64,000 nt of DNA from Streptomyces sp. NBC_01314 (GCF_041435215.1 NZ_CP108394.1:2356001-2420000); one strand, 5' to 3'; counted from the first letter of the stretch, positions 27,120 through 35,432 are shown. The notes: generated from the letters alone by a model not told the origin. A program made the numbers and translations.

Positions 27120-27134
27120 TAACGTCCCGCCATG
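27120..27134 (+). promoter_or_regulatory. Possible leaderless promoter (-10 TAACGT)
   Basis: TAACGT at 27120-27125 predicts transcription from base 27132, the A of the start codon of the divergent gene. No Shine-Dalgarno sequence is present. Confidence 0.5.
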
Positions 27135-27629
27135 CCCTTCACCGAGAAACCGCTGACCGTGCCGCCGCCCGTCGAGGTGGCCGGTCGGCGGATCAAGCGC
27201 TACCACGTCACCGCCGACCCGGCCGGCATCGCACCCGAGGTCGCGGAGGCGGCGTACGCGATCCTCCCGCAGCTGCTGCCCGAGCCGGACGGGACGACGC
27301 CGCCCGCGACCTTCGTCGTGCTGCACCGGGGCGGTGACAGCGGGGCCTACCTCAACGCGTACAGCTGGGTGTGGGACAACGTCCTCCACTTCGCCGGCGC
27401 GGCGGCGGGCCAGCCGGTGCTCGGCTGCCCGGACACCGACCCCACGCACTTCGTCGTCACCAGCCGGCCGTGGATCGGCTGCGTCTGGGAACTCCCGCCG
27501 ATCCAGCACGAACGCGACGCCTGGGTACGGCACGTCCTCACCCCCGAAGTCCCTTGCCTCGACGCCTACTTGGCCGACTCCCTGCCCGCCGGAACCACCG
27601 CGTCGCCGGGGCGGAGGACGGTGTCCTGA
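27132..27629 (+). CDS. Conserved-looking hypothetical cytosolic protein
   Basis: 165 residues. I do not recognise a named family. The sequence has a folded, globular character (TFVVLHRGGDSGAYLNAYSW, NVLHFAGAAAGQPVLGC, THFVVTSRPWIGCVWELPP) with no signal peptide or membrane segment. It is divergent from the WYL regulator across a perfect palindrome, the typical position of a regulator's direct target. The start is supported by a -10 hexamer placed for leaderless initiation. Confidence 0.7.
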   Translation: MPFTEKPLTVPPPVEVAGRRIKRYHVTADPAGIAPEVAEAAYAILPQLLPEPDGTTPPATFVVLHRGGDSGAYLNAYSWVWDNVLHFAGAAAGQPVLGCPDTDPTHFVVTSRPWIGCVWELPPIQHERDAWVRHVLTPEVPCLDAYLADSLPAGTTASPGRRTVS

Positions 27630-27642
27630 CCGCCGGCCGCTC

Positions 27643-28383
27643 TCACACCTTGCGGAACGCCCGCAGGCTGAACTCCGGGTCCGGGCGCGGCCGGTCCTGG
27701 TCGGGGAGGGCCGCGAGCCGTACCGCGTAGTCGTCGGCCAGCGGATCGCCGGGCGGGAGGGTGACGAACCAGCCTCGGCGCAGATCGGCGAGGGTGCGGC
27801 GAGGGCTGCGGCCCTGGCCGCGGCCCGGGAAGCGGGCGTGTCCGGCGACGCGCAGCCCGTGTTCGTCGGCGTACCCCTCGACGGCCGCCGCGGGGTCCAT
27901 GGCCGGGGCCCGGGGGCGCGGGGCCAGCACGGCGTCGATGTCGCTGCCCACGTTGTGGGAGGCGCCCTTGTCGACGGTGGTGACATAGACACCGCCGGGG
28001 CGGAGCACACGGGCGCACTCGCCGACCACGGCCCGTACGTCCTCGGAACCGTCCAGCAGATGCAGCAGCCACACGCTGGTGACGGCGTCGAACTCCCCGT
28101 CGCGGAAGGGGAGTCGGCGGCCGTCGCCGATCACGACGGAGCCGGGCACCCGGGCGGCGGCCCGGCTCGCCATCGCGTGCGTGAGGTCGACGCCCGTGAC
28201 CCGCAGCCCGTCCCGCGCGGCCGAGAACCGCCGGGTCACGATCCCGGTGCCGCAGGCGACGTCGAGCAGTCGGCGGGTGCCCTCGGGGACGAGGCCCAGT
28301 ACGGCGCGGGCGGCGGCCTCGGCACGGGGCTCGCCGCCGCGCAGGGCGTCGTAGTCGCCGGCCTCCTTGTCGTAGTCCAGCAC
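27643..28383 (-). CDS. Class I SAM-dependent methyltransferase
   Basis: 246 residues from GTG 28383 (VLDYDKEAGDYDALRGG). SAM motifs: LLDVACGTGIVTRRF near residue 43, VTGVDLTHAM, and the post-motif loop DGEFDAVTSVWLLHLL with LRPGGVYVTTVDK. It resembles UbiE/Tam-like small-molecule methyltransferases; the substrate is unknown. It starts 5 bp after the stop of the pterin dehydratase gene, so both form an operon. The frame is open further upstream but overlaps that gene. Confidence 0.88.
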   Translation of the reverse strand: MLDYDKEAGDYDALRGGEPRAEAAARAVLGLVPEGTRRLLDVACGTGIVTRRFSAARDGLRVTGVDLTHAMASRAAARVPGSVVIGDGRRLPFRDGEFDAVTSVWLLHLLDGSEDVRAVVGECARVLRPGGVYVTTVDKGASHNVGSDIDAVLAPRPRAPAMDPAAAVEGYADEHGLRVAGHARFPGRGQGRSPRRTLADLRRGWFVTLPPGDPLADDYAVRLAALPDQDRPRPDPEFSLRAFRKV

Positions 28384-28388
28384 CCGCC

Positions 28389-28694
28389 TCAGCTCGCCCC
28401 GTGGCCGGGCGCGAGCGCCTCCACCCTGCGGGCCAGCTCGAAGTCCTTCTCGGTGACGGCGCCGCCCACGCTGTGCGTGCTGATGGTCAGCGAGACGGTG
28501 TCGTAACCGAGGGTGAGGTCGGAGTGGTGGCCCAGCTCCTCCTGTGTCTGGGCGATGTGCACGACCAGCGCGGTCGCCGCGAAGTGCGAGCCCAGCCGGT
28601 AGGAACGGGCGATCCGGTCCCCGTCCAGCGACCAGCCGGGCAGCTCCGCCAGGCGGTCCTCGATCTCCTTCTGCGACAAGGGTTCGACGGGCAT
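28389..28694 (-). CDS. 4a-hydroxytetrahydrobiopterin dehydratase (PCD/DCoH family)
   Basis: 101 residues, normal for PCD. The family core GWSLDGDRIARSYRLGSH, the active-site region LGHHSDLTLGYDTVSLTIST and the C-terminal TEKDFELARRVEAL are present. In the family it dehydrates 4a-carbinolamine pterins formed by aromatic amino acid hydroxylases. No hydroxylase is nearby; the only partner is the methyltransferase 5 bp downstream, so in this setting the pterin substrate is uncertain. Confidence 0.92.
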   Translation of the reverse strand: MPVEPLSQKEIEDRLAELPGWSLDGDRIARSYRLGSHFAATALVVHIAQTQEELGHHSDLTLGYDTVSLTISTHSVGGAVTEKDFELARRVEALAPGHGAS

Positions 28695-28955
28695 GGCCCA
28701 CTCCTTCCGAGACGTCCCCTCCGTGACGTGCGCTCCCTTTCAGCCTGCCACAGCCCGGCCGCCGCGTCCCTGGTCAGACACCTCTGCGAGGCTCGGATCC
28801 GTACGCGCTCCGGCGCGAAGCCGTCCGTCGGCGCCGAGGGACTCGATCTTCTCGGCGGTGGAGCGCACCCTCGTAGACGTGCCCCGGTGGGCGGCCGTCG
28901 CCGCCCAGGACGGGTTTCAGGGGTGGTGCACGAGTCGCTTCTCGATCGCCTCGGC

Positions 28956-28970
28956 TACGTTCTTCGCATG
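28956..28970 (+). promoter_or_regulatory. Possible leaderless promoter (-10 TACGTT)
   Basis: TACGTT at 28956-28961 predicts a start at 28968, the first base of the regulator's ATG. No Shine-Dalgarno sequence is seen before this codon. Confidence 0.5.
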
Positions 28971-29813
28971 ACCTCTGCCCCGACCGGTTCCCCGAGCCGT
29001 CCCGCAGCCCCTTCCGACCTCGGCGTGGGCCCGCTGCTGCGGGCCTGGCGGGAGCAACGGCGGGTCAGTCAGCTGGAGTTGGCGCTGCAGGCCGGTTCCT
29101 CGGCGCGGCACATCAGCTTCGTCGAGACGGGCCGTTCCCGCCCGAGCGAGGAGATGGTTCTGCGGCTCGCCGAGCACCTGGACGTACCGGTGCGGGAGCG
29201 CAACGCGCTGCTCCTCGCGGCCGGTTACGCCCCGCACTACCCGGAGACGCCGCTGGACGACCCGTCGATGGCCGCCCTGCGCGAGGGCATGGAACAGCTG
29301 ATCCAGGGCTACGAGCCGTATCCGGCGCTGGTGATGAACGCGACGTACGAGGTCATGGCCGCCAACCGGGGCATCGCCGTGCTGCTGGACGGCGTCCCCG
29401 AGTCGCTGCTCGTGCCGCCGCTCAACGCCATGCGGCTGACCCTCCACCCGGAGGGCCTGGCGCCACGCATCCGGAACCTGCGCGCCTGGCGCGGGCACCT
29501 GCTGGAGCAGATGGGACGCCAGGTCGCGCTGCGCCGCTCGGAGCCGTTGCGCGCGCTGTACGAGGAGGTGGCGGCGTACCCGCTGCCGCCGGGCACGCCC
29601 GACGGGGAGCCGGGTGGGGAACCCGGTGCGGAGGCGACCGCCTACTTCGCGCTGCCGATGCGGATCGAGCACGAGGGCCGACTGTTGTCCTTCATCTCCT
29701 CCGTCTCCACGTTCAACACCCCCATGGACGTGACCGTGGCCGAGCTGGCCATCGAGACGTTCCTCCCGGCCGACCCGGCGACGGGCAAGTACCTCCACTC
29801 GCTGCTGTCCTGA
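28968..29813 (+). CDS. XRE-family regulator with MmyB-like ligand-binding domain
   Basis: 281 residues from ATG 28968. The helix-turn-helix (LLRAWREQRRVSQLELALQAGSSARHISFVETGRS, residues about 20-55, split here only for description) is followed by the PF17765 MmyB-like PAS domain: YEPYPALVMNATYEVMAANR and LRLTLHPEGLAPRIRNLRAW-like RLTLHPEGLAPRIRNL. This domain binds fatty-acid-like ligands in a homologue. The regulator lies upstream of a membrane-protein gene on the other strand. Target genes cannot be named; regulators of this group often act on an adjacent oxidoreductase, which is not seen here. Confidence 0.88.
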   Translation: MTSAPTGSPSRPAAPSDLGVGPLLRAWREQRRVSQLELALQAGSSARHISFVETGRSRPSEEMVLRLAEHLDVPVRERNALLLAAGYAPHYPETPLDDPSMAALREGMEQLIQGYEPYPALVMNATYEVMAANRGIAVLLDGVPESLLVPPLNAMRLTLHPEGLAPRIRNLRAWRGHLLEQMGRQVALRRSEPLRALYEEVAAYPLPPGTPDGEPGGEPGAEATAYFALPMRIEHEGRLLSFISSVSTFNTPMDVTVAELAIETFLPADPATGKYLHSLLS

Positions 29814-29845
29814 CGCCCACCCGGTGGCCGGCCACTCGGCGCCGG

Positions 29846-29874
29846 CCACTCAGCGGTCGACCACTCAGCGGTCG
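29846..29874. repeat. 15-bp-period direct repeat
   Basis: CCACTCAGCGGTCG occurs at 29846-29859 and 29861-29874 between convergent genes; partial copies flank it (GGCCACTCGGCG, CGCTCAGCGGCC). Confidence 0.7.
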
Positions 29875-29894
29875 GCCGGCAGGAGGAGGGACGC

Positions 29895-30335
29895 TCAGCG
29901 GCCGGCCGCGCGCAGGGCGACGTACTGCACCGCCGCGAACCCGGCCACGGTCAGCGCCTGCAGCAGGGTCCACACCGCGCCCGCCGTGCTCGGCGTCAGC
30001 CACAGCACCAGCGCGACGAGACTGAGGACCGACCAGGCGAGGTTGGCCTCGATCACGGCCTGCACGGGGAGCACCGGCGGACGCTCGCGCGAGGCCAGCA
30101 GGGCTACGGCCGCCGCGTACACCGCGAGAAAGACGCCGAGCGCGACGAGCAGTCCGGAATCGACGCCGAGGAAACGGCCGAGGGGTCCGGCCGCGGCGAG
30201 GTAGGCGAGTCCGTTCGCCCCGGTCACCACGGCGTCCACGGCCAGGAAGCGGCGCAGCATGGTCCGGGGGTCGGCGGTCCGGGCGAGTACGGCGAGGCGG
30301 GTCGTGGGCACGGGCATGGGCATGGGCGCGGACAT
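29895..30335 (-). CDS. Four-helix integral membrane protein of unknown function
   Basis: 146 residues with GGAGAG before the ATG. Four hydrophobic helices are apparent (about 31-50, 60-82, 92-112 and 118-140), with a Pro/Met-rich cytoplasmic N-terminus. The pattern FLAVDAVVTGANGLAYLAAA and LGRFLGV is typical of small actinobacterial membrane proteins for which no function is known. No partner gene overlaps it. Confidence 0.8.
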   Translation of the reverse strand: MSAPMPMPVPTTRLAVLARTADPRTMLRRFLAVDAVVTGANGLAYLAAAGPLGRFLGVDSGLLVALGVFLAVYAAAVALLASRERPPVLPVQAVIEANLAWSVLSLVALVLWLTPSTAGAVWTLLQALTVAGFAAVQYVALRAAGR

Positions 30336-30703
30336 GGCAGATCACTCTCCGTCGAGGTGGAAATCGGAAGAACCGGAAGGGGCCGGGGTGACGGCCGGAC
30401 GGACGGGTGGCGGGCGTCGCGCTCGACGAGCGGGCGCGGGCCGCCGGGACCGGCTTCCGGACCGGTGTGCCCGGCCCGAACCCGGTGACCTCACCTTGCA
30501 GTGCCGGACGTACGGCCGTCGATTACCTCCGGGGTCATGGCACCCCGTAGCCTGTGGCGTCGTCGTGGCGGGCGCCCGCCGGAATCGGCGGCTGTCCTTC
30601 CGGGCATCCGGAATCCGGGGCGTCTCGTTCCGGCCGACCCTGTGAGATGTCCACCGGAACATGACAGACTGTTGTTGTATCTCGGCCCGTGGGGAGGCGT
30701 GGC
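30336..30703. other. 368-bp divergent intergenic region
   Basis: This lies between the membrane protein (minus) and the DUF5753 regulator (plus). No gene is supported. GGGGAGG at 30691-30697 is the regulator's ribosome-binding site and TTGTAT at 30675-30680 is a possible -10. No DUF397 gene, the usual partner of such regulators, is present. Confidence 0.6.
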
Positions 30704-31567
30704 GTGAGTGAGCGGCGGCCCGCCCCCACCGTGGGTCAGGTAGTGCTCGGAAGACGGCTCCAGGAGCTGCGGGAAGCCGCCGGGCTCAAGCGCGAGGAGG
30801 CGGCACGCGTCCTCCATGTCGCGCCGGCGACCGTGCGGCGCATGGAGACCGCCGATGTCGCGCTCAAGATCCCGTACGTCCAGGTCCTGCTGACGACGTA
30901 CGGCGTCGCCGAGGACGATGCCGACGCGTTCGTGACGCTGGCCGAGGAGGCGAACAAGCCGGGGTGGTGGCAGCGGTACCACGACGTGCTGCCCGACTGG
31001 TTCAGCGTGTACGTCAGCCTTGAGGGCGCGGCCCACCTGATCCGGCAGTACGAGCCGCACTTCGTGCCGGGGATGCTGCAGACCGAGGAGTACGCGCGGG
31101 CCGTGATGGAGGCCGGGACCCTCGGCCAGACCGGTCCCGAGACGATCGAACGCCATGTGTCGCTGCGGATGGCCAGACAGAAGCTCCTCACCCAGGAAAG
31201 ACCGCCGCATCTGTGGGTGATCATGGACGAGACGGCCCTCATGCGTCCGGTGAGCATCCACTCCCAGGTGATGCGGGACCAGATCGATCGGCTGCTGGAG
31301 ATCACCGAGAAGGACCACGTCATCCTCCAGGTCTGCGAGTTCGCCAGCGGACCCCACCCGGGCACCTACGCCCCCTTCTCCCTCTTCCGCTTCGCCGAAC
31401 CGGAACTCCCCGACATGGTCTACACCGAGTACCTCACCGGCGCCCTCTACCTCGACTCCCGCACCGAGGTCGCCCTCCATCTCGAAGTCCTCGACCACAT
31501 GGCCGCCCACGCGGCGTCCGCCGAACGGACGAGAACCCTCCTGAAGCGCTACCGCGAGCAGTACTGA
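30704..31567 (+). CDS. XRE-type regulator with DUF5753 domain (WhiJ-like)
   Basis: 287 residues from GTG 30704 with GGGGAGG upstream. An N-terminal helix-turn-helix ([40 protein letters not shown]) is followed by DUF5753 (about 95-280): [47 protein letters not shown] and [12 protein letters not shown]. Streptomyces genomes carry dozens of these genes, often next to DUF397 (BldB-associated) small proteins in developmental or stress control. Here no DUF397 gene adjoins; the gene ends 37 bp from a decayed dnaK. Confidence 0.92.
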   Translation: MSERRPAPTVGQVVLGRRLQELREAAGLKREEAARVLHVAPATVRRMETADVALKIPYVQVLLTTYGVAEDDADAFVTLAEEANKPGWWQRYHDVLPDWFSVYVSLEGAAHLIRQYEPHFVPGMLQTEEYARAVMEAGTLGQTGPETIERHVSLRMARQKLLTQERPPHLWVIMDETALMRPVSIHSQVMRDQIDRLLEITEKDHVILQVCEFASGPHPGTYAPFSLFRFAEPELPDMVYTEYLTGALYLDSRTEVALHLEVLDHMAAHAASAERTRTLLKRYREQY

Positions 31568-31603
31568 GCCCTCAGCGACACATCGCTCACTGTTCGCCCC
31601 GGC

Positions 31604-32355
31604 CTACGCCGCTCCTCCCTTCGGCCCCCTCTCGTCGTCCACGATCTCCGCGTCGACGACGCCGTCCTCCTCGGTGGGTCCGGGCGGCGCTGCGTCGGCC
31701 GGGCAACGAGGTACTCGACGACCCGCTGGTCCCAGTCGTCGCCCCCGAGCCGCGTGTCACCGTTGCTGGCCTTCACCTCGATGACCCCGTCGCCGATCTC
31801 CAGGAGGGAGACGTCGAACGTGCCGCCGCCGAGGTCGAAGACGAGGACGGTCTGCTCCTCGCCCCGGTCCAGGCCGTAGGCGAGGGCCGCGGCCGTGGGC
31901 TCGTTGATGATCCGCAGGACCTTCAGGCCCGCGATCTCCCCCGCCTCCTTGGTCGCCTGCCGCTGGGCGTCGTCGAAGTACGCGGGCCCGGTGATGACGG
32001 CGTCGGTGACGTCCTCACCGAGATACGACTCGGCGTCCCGCTTCAGCTTCTGCAGGACGCGCGCGGACAGTTCCTGGGCCCGGTAGCGGGTGCCGTCCAC
32101 GGAGCCCTGCTCGGGGAAACGCCAACTCGTTTCGCCCATATGACGTTTGACGGAGCGTGCGGTGCGCTCCACGTTCGTCACGGCCTGCCGTTTGGCGACT
32201 TCGCCGACCAGGACCTCGCCGTTCTTGGCGAACGCCACCACCGACGGTGTGGTCCGCTGTCCCTCCGCGTTGGCGACGAGGGTCGCCTCGCCGCCCTCCA
32301 GCACGGCCACCACCGAGTTCGTCGTACCGAGATCGGCCCCTACCGCACGCCCCGT
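31604..32355 (-). pseudogene. dnaK: dnaK relict with large internal deletion and lost start codon
   Basis: The minus strand reads as the DnaK nucleotide-binding lobe ([78 protein letters not shown]) for about 215 codons. Near 31700 it then jumps, in another frame, to the acidic DnaK tail ([17 protein letters not shown]) that ends at TAG 31606-31604. Some 350 codons are therefore missing. The expected start codon reads ACG (32355-32353), with an in-frame TGA shortly upstream and no ATG/GTG/TTG before the conserved region. A HAIR-like operator is retained upstream. Confidence 0.88.
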
Positions 32356-32408
32356 CGCCGTCCCCTTTCAGCAAGGTTCCGCCAAGTGTCCCCACCACCA
32401 GCACAAAA

Positions 32409-32429
32409 CTTGAGTGGGTTCTTGTCAAC
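32409..32429 (-). promoter_or_regulatory. HAIR-like HspR operator and -35 upstream of the dnaK relict
   Basis: CTTGAGT (32409-32415), seven bases, then TGTCAAC (32423-32429). The left arm is identical to the HAIR consensus CTTGAGT-N7-ACTCAAG and the right arm keeps four of seven bases. On the minus strand TTGACA (32428-32423) is a perfect -35 with TGTGCT 17 bp further as a weak -10. HspR/HAIR controls the dnaK operon in Streptomyces. Confidence 0.6.
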
Positions 32430-32449
32430 GGGGCGTGCGGAGCAGCCGG

Positions 32450-32878
32450 TCAGGCCAGCTTGGCGGTGAGGGTGATCGGTACGGCCTTGAGGGCCTGGCT
32501 GACGGGGCAGTTCACCTTGGCGTCCTCGGCGGCGGCCACGAAGCCCTCCTCGTCGAGGCCGGGCACGGTGCCCTCCACGGTGATGTGGATGCCGGTGATG
32601 CCCTCGCCCGGCTGGAAGGTCACGTCGGCGGAGGTGGTGAGCCTGGTGGGCGGGGTCCCGGCGCCGGCGAGGGCGTGGGAGAAGGCCATGGAGAAGCAGC
32701 TGGAGTGGGCGGCCGCGATCAGCTCCTCGGGGCTGGTCTTGCCGTTCGCGTCCTGGGCGCGGGACGCCCACGTCACGGGCTGCTCGGCGATGGCACCGGA
32801 GGAGTCGAAGCTGACGACACCGTTGCCCTCGAGCAGGTTGCCTTCCCAGACGGTGTGTGCGGAGCGCGTGGTAGCCAC
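32450..32878 (-). CDS. OsmC-family peroxide reductase
   Basis: 142 residues from GTG 32878 (VATTRSAHTVWEGNLLEGNG), with AAAGGA six bases upstream; ATG 32884 lies inside that ribosome-binding site and is less likely. The two family cysteines occur in AAAHSSCFSMAFSHAL and VNCPVSQALK. OsmC/Ohr proteins reduce organic hydroperoxides in the cytoplasm. Size matches the OsmC subgroup. It stands alone between the dnaK relict and a phosphodiesterase. Confidence 0.93.
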   Translation of the reverse strand: MATTRSAHTVWEGNLLEGNGVVSFDSSGAIAEQPVTWASRAQDANGKTSPEELIAAAHSSCFSMAFSHALAGAGTPPTRLTTSADVTFQPGEGITGIHITVEGTVPGLDEEGFVAAAEDAKVNCPVSQALKAVPITLTAKLA

Positions 32879-33131
32879 GGTCATTCCTTTCGCATGTGGT
32901 TCCCGGTTGCCGTTTCCCGGTTCCGGGTTGCCTGGCCCCATCCGATCACACTCCGGGCGGTCCGAGCCTCATCTCACCCTGAACACCGGCCCCCGCGCGG
33001 TGAACACGGCCGCCCGCAAGGTGTGGGCTCCAGGGGTGTTCGAGAGGACGTGCTTCAGACGCACCGCCCGGGGCGAACGGTCTGGGCGACCGGTTCTCAG
33101 GAGCGCAGCCCATTTTCTGTGGGCCGGGTGG

Positions 33132-35291
33132 CTAGGCGTCTGCCGGGTTCTGTTGTTTCGCGGGTGTGGGTTCATCGTGGCCGGTCGCGAAGTTCCCCGC
33201 GCCCCTCTGGGGCTCGCTCTCGTGGGTCAGGGGGACTTGAGGACCGTTCGATTCCCGTAGCCATCGCCTCAGTACCCGGTGGATCTGTTCGGCGCCGACC
33301 AGGTTCTCGTCCTCCTCCACCGGCGCGGAGAGCGCCAGGGGGGACATCAGGAAGGGGCGGGACTGGCAGCCGCCCAGGCCGCCGTGGGAGCCGATCTGTT
33401 CCTCGAAGGCGAGGACTTCGCCGTCGGCGGGGTCGTACCAGGAGTTGACCATGATGTCGGCGGTGCGCGGGAAGCCGTGCGTGCGGCGTACGGCGTCGGC
33501 GGCGCCGGGGCCGAAGTCGGCGAGGGGGCCGGGGTGTTCGTCGCTCAGCTCGCCGATCGGGACCTCCGCGCCGTGCGCGCCGAGCACGACGCCGCCGTGC
33601 TCCTCGCTGCGGACGAGGACGAAGCCTATGCCCGGATGGTTGGCGAGGGTGGGGAGCAGGGCCGGATGGCGGGCGTCGATCTCCTCGCGGCTCATCCGGT
33701 GGGGGACGTCCGGGAAGGAGACGAGGCCGAGGTTGCCGGAGGCGAGGACGATCGGCTCGGAGCGGCGCGTCGGCCGGTACTCCTCGACGTGCTCCTCGAC
33801 GGGGATGCGCAGCGCGGCCCGTACCGCCGTGCGTGCCTCGGCGCCGCTGTGGGTGCGCCGGGCCCGGCGCGGCACGGGCAGGCCGGAGCCGGCGCGGACC
33901 AGGTCGCCGAGGGTGAGGCCGTAGCGGCCCAGGAAGGTCTCGCCGGGGCTCTGGCCGTGGTCGGAGAGGAGGACGATCCGGTAGGCGCGCGGGGCGTGTT
34001 CGGCGACCTGGGCGATCAACGCGAGGGAACGGTCGAGGCGTTCGAGGACCTTCGCGGCGTCCCGGCTGTGCGGGCCGGAGTGGTGGGCGACCTCGTCGTA
34101 CGCCACGAGGTCCGCGTAGATCGCCGCGCGGCCCGCGAACATGTCCCCGATCACCGCGGAGACGACGACGTCGCGCTCGACGACGGTCGCGAAGGCGCGG
34201 ATGAGCGGGTAGAGGCCGCCGCGCTTGACGCGGGGCCGCTGCTGGGCACACCGGGCGCGGGTGGACTGGCCGATCTCCCGCAGGACGTCGGCGACGAAGG
34301 ACATGGCGGTGCGGACGGCGTTGGCCGGGTCGGAGAAGTAGGCGAAGTACCCGGCGCGGGAACGGTTGCGGCGGCCCCGGCGGGCCGCGATCGACAGGAC
34401 GAGCGCGAGCTGCTCGGCGCCCCCGCTGAAGAGGTTGCCGCGGCTGGCGCCGTCGACGGTCAGCAGTCCGCCGTCGCCGGTGCGGTCGATGGCCCGACGC
34501 TGGAGTTCGGCGGCCCCGGCGGGCCGGTTGCAGACCATCACCTCCCGGGTGTCCTTCTCGTACCAGCGGAAGGCCGGCACGTCGTGGTTGGTGCCGTGCA
34601 GGATGCCGAGCTGGCTGGCGCCGGTCTGGCTGGACCAGTCGGTGCGCCAGGGGGTGAGCCGGTGGGTGGGCCGGGGGTGCGCGGTCTCGTTCGCCGGCCG
34701 GCCGAGCCAGGTGGCCACGGTCGGCATGAGGCCCTTCTCCGTCGCCGCCTCCAGCACGTCGTGGCCGACGCCGTCGAGCTGCAGGAAGACGGTGCCGGGT
34801 CCGGCGTGCCCCGGGCCGCCGTCGGCCTGCCTGCGGCGGCGGTCGGCCAGCCGGTACAGGCGGCGCCGGTAGGCGTCGTCGTCCCGGACGGCGAGGGCGC
34901 CACCCGTGGCGGAGGCGACGGCGGACATCACCGCGGCGACCACCACAGCGGTCTCGGGCGCGGCCGCACCCTGGCCGGAGGGGTTGATCCGCAGCGCGAG
35001 CAGGAGCAGCGAGCCGTTGAGGAAGAAGACGAGCAGGCCGAGTACGAGCGCCGGTACCAGCAGCAGCGCCCGCACGAGCAAGGGCCACACGAGCGCGGAG
35101 AGCAGACCGAACGCGCCGGCGCCGAAGGCCGCGGTGACGGCGATCCGCGTGACGCTCTCGCCGGTCTCGGACTGCAGCCGGAAGTCGGGCAGCGCGCCCG
35201 CGAGCACGAGCATCGTCAGCGTGGAGACCGCCCAGACGGCGAGCATCCGCCAGACGCCGCTCAGCACTCTTCGCCAACGACCACCGTCCAC
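33132..35291 (-). CDS. Membrane-anchored alkaline-phosphatase-superfamily phosphodiesterase (holin-like N-terminus)
   Basis: 719 residues from GTG 35291. The first 140 residues form four transmembrane helices resembling the mycobacterial 4-TM holin family (RMLAVWAVSTLTMLVLAGAL, VWPLLVRALLLVPALVLGLL). From about 165 the type I phosphodiesterase/nucleotide pyrophosphatase fold follows, with metal ligands in VFLQLDGVGHDVL, TGASQLGILHGTNHD (nucleophile region) and VLLSDHGQSPGETFLGRYG. It likely cleaves phosphate esters at the membrane surface. The last 30 or so residues (QRGAGNFATGHDEP and on) are encoded by the dispersed repeat, so the natural C-terminus may have been extended. Confidence 0.85.
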   Translation of the reverse strand: MDGGRWRRVLSGVWRMLAVWAVSTLTMLVLAGALPDFRLQSETGESVTRIAVTAAFGAGAFGLLSALVWPLLVRALLLVPALVLGLLVFFLNGSLLLLALRINPSGQGAAAPETAVVVAAVMSAVASATGGALAVRDDDAYRRRLYRLADRRRRQADGGPGHAGPGTVFLQLDGVGHDVLEAATEKGLMPTVATWLGRPANETAHPRPTHRLTPWRTDWSSQTGASQLGILHGTNHDVPAFRWYEKDTREVMVCNRPAGAAELQRRAIDRTGDGGLLTVDGASRGNLFSGGAEQLALVLSIAARRGRRNRSRAGYFAYFSDPANAVRTAMSFVADVLREIGQSTRARCAQQRPRVKRGGLYPLIRAFATVVERDVVVSAVIGDMFAGRAAIYADLVAYDEVAHHSGPHSRDAAKVLERLDRSLALIAQVAEHAPRAYRIVLLSDHGQSPGETFLGRYGLTLGDLVRAGSGLPVPRRARRTHSGAEARTAVRAALRIPVEEHVEEYRPTRRSEPIVLASGNLGLVSFPDVPHRMSREEIDARHPALLPTLANHPGIGFVLVRSEEHGGVVLGAHGAEVPIGELSDEHPGPLADFGPGAADAVRRTHGFPRTADIMVNSWYDPADGEVLAFEEQIGSHGGLGGCQSRPFLMSPLALSAPVEEDENLVGAEQIHRVLRRWLRESNGPQVPLTHESEPQRGAGNFATGHDEPTPAKQQNPADA
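33158..33212 (+). repeat. Dispersed repeat copy inside a gene's 3' end
   Basis: GAAGTTCCCCGCGCCCCT-type core at 33185-33206 differs from the 5380-5401 copy at one base in 22. The upstream flank GCGGGTGTGGGTTCATCG also resembles that copy. It lies within the last codons of the phosphodiesterase gene. Confidence 0.8.
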
Positions 35292-35301
35292 GTTCCGGCC
35301 A

Positions 35302-35344
35302 CCTCACGTCCTGTTGCTGGCCTCACGTCCTGTTGCTGGCCTCA
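35302..35344. repeat. 19-bp tandem duplication before the phosphodiesterase gene
   Basis: CCTCACGTCCTGTTGCTGG is repeated exactly at 35302-35320 and 35321-35339, and CCTCA starts a third copy. It lies 11 bp upstream of the start codon, inside the likely leader. Confidence 0.9.
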
Positions 35345-35432
35345 GCCTGTCACACGGGCTGGGGGCGCCGGGGTGGCATTTCGGGGTGGCAGGGAGGCAG
35401 GAGCGGGGGGACGGTTCGGGAACAGCTCCGGG

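Noticed and set aside
30336..30703. Missing DUF397 gene in the divergent region
   Set aside because: Neither strand gives a DUF397 pattern (such as W-x-KSSYS) in any frame, so no gene is called.
31549..32313. Functional short DnaK-like ATPase starting at GTG 32313
   Set aside because: This frame lacks the phosphate-1 loop (DLGTTNS) upstream of the GTG and runs out of frame after the ATPase fragment, so a working chaperone is unlikely; the locus is called a pseudogene.
33172..35307. 711-codon open frame on the same strand as the phosphodiesterase, shifted frame
   Set aside because: It is an Arg/Pro-rich shadow of the real gene, which carries the membrane helices and metal motifs in the other frame.
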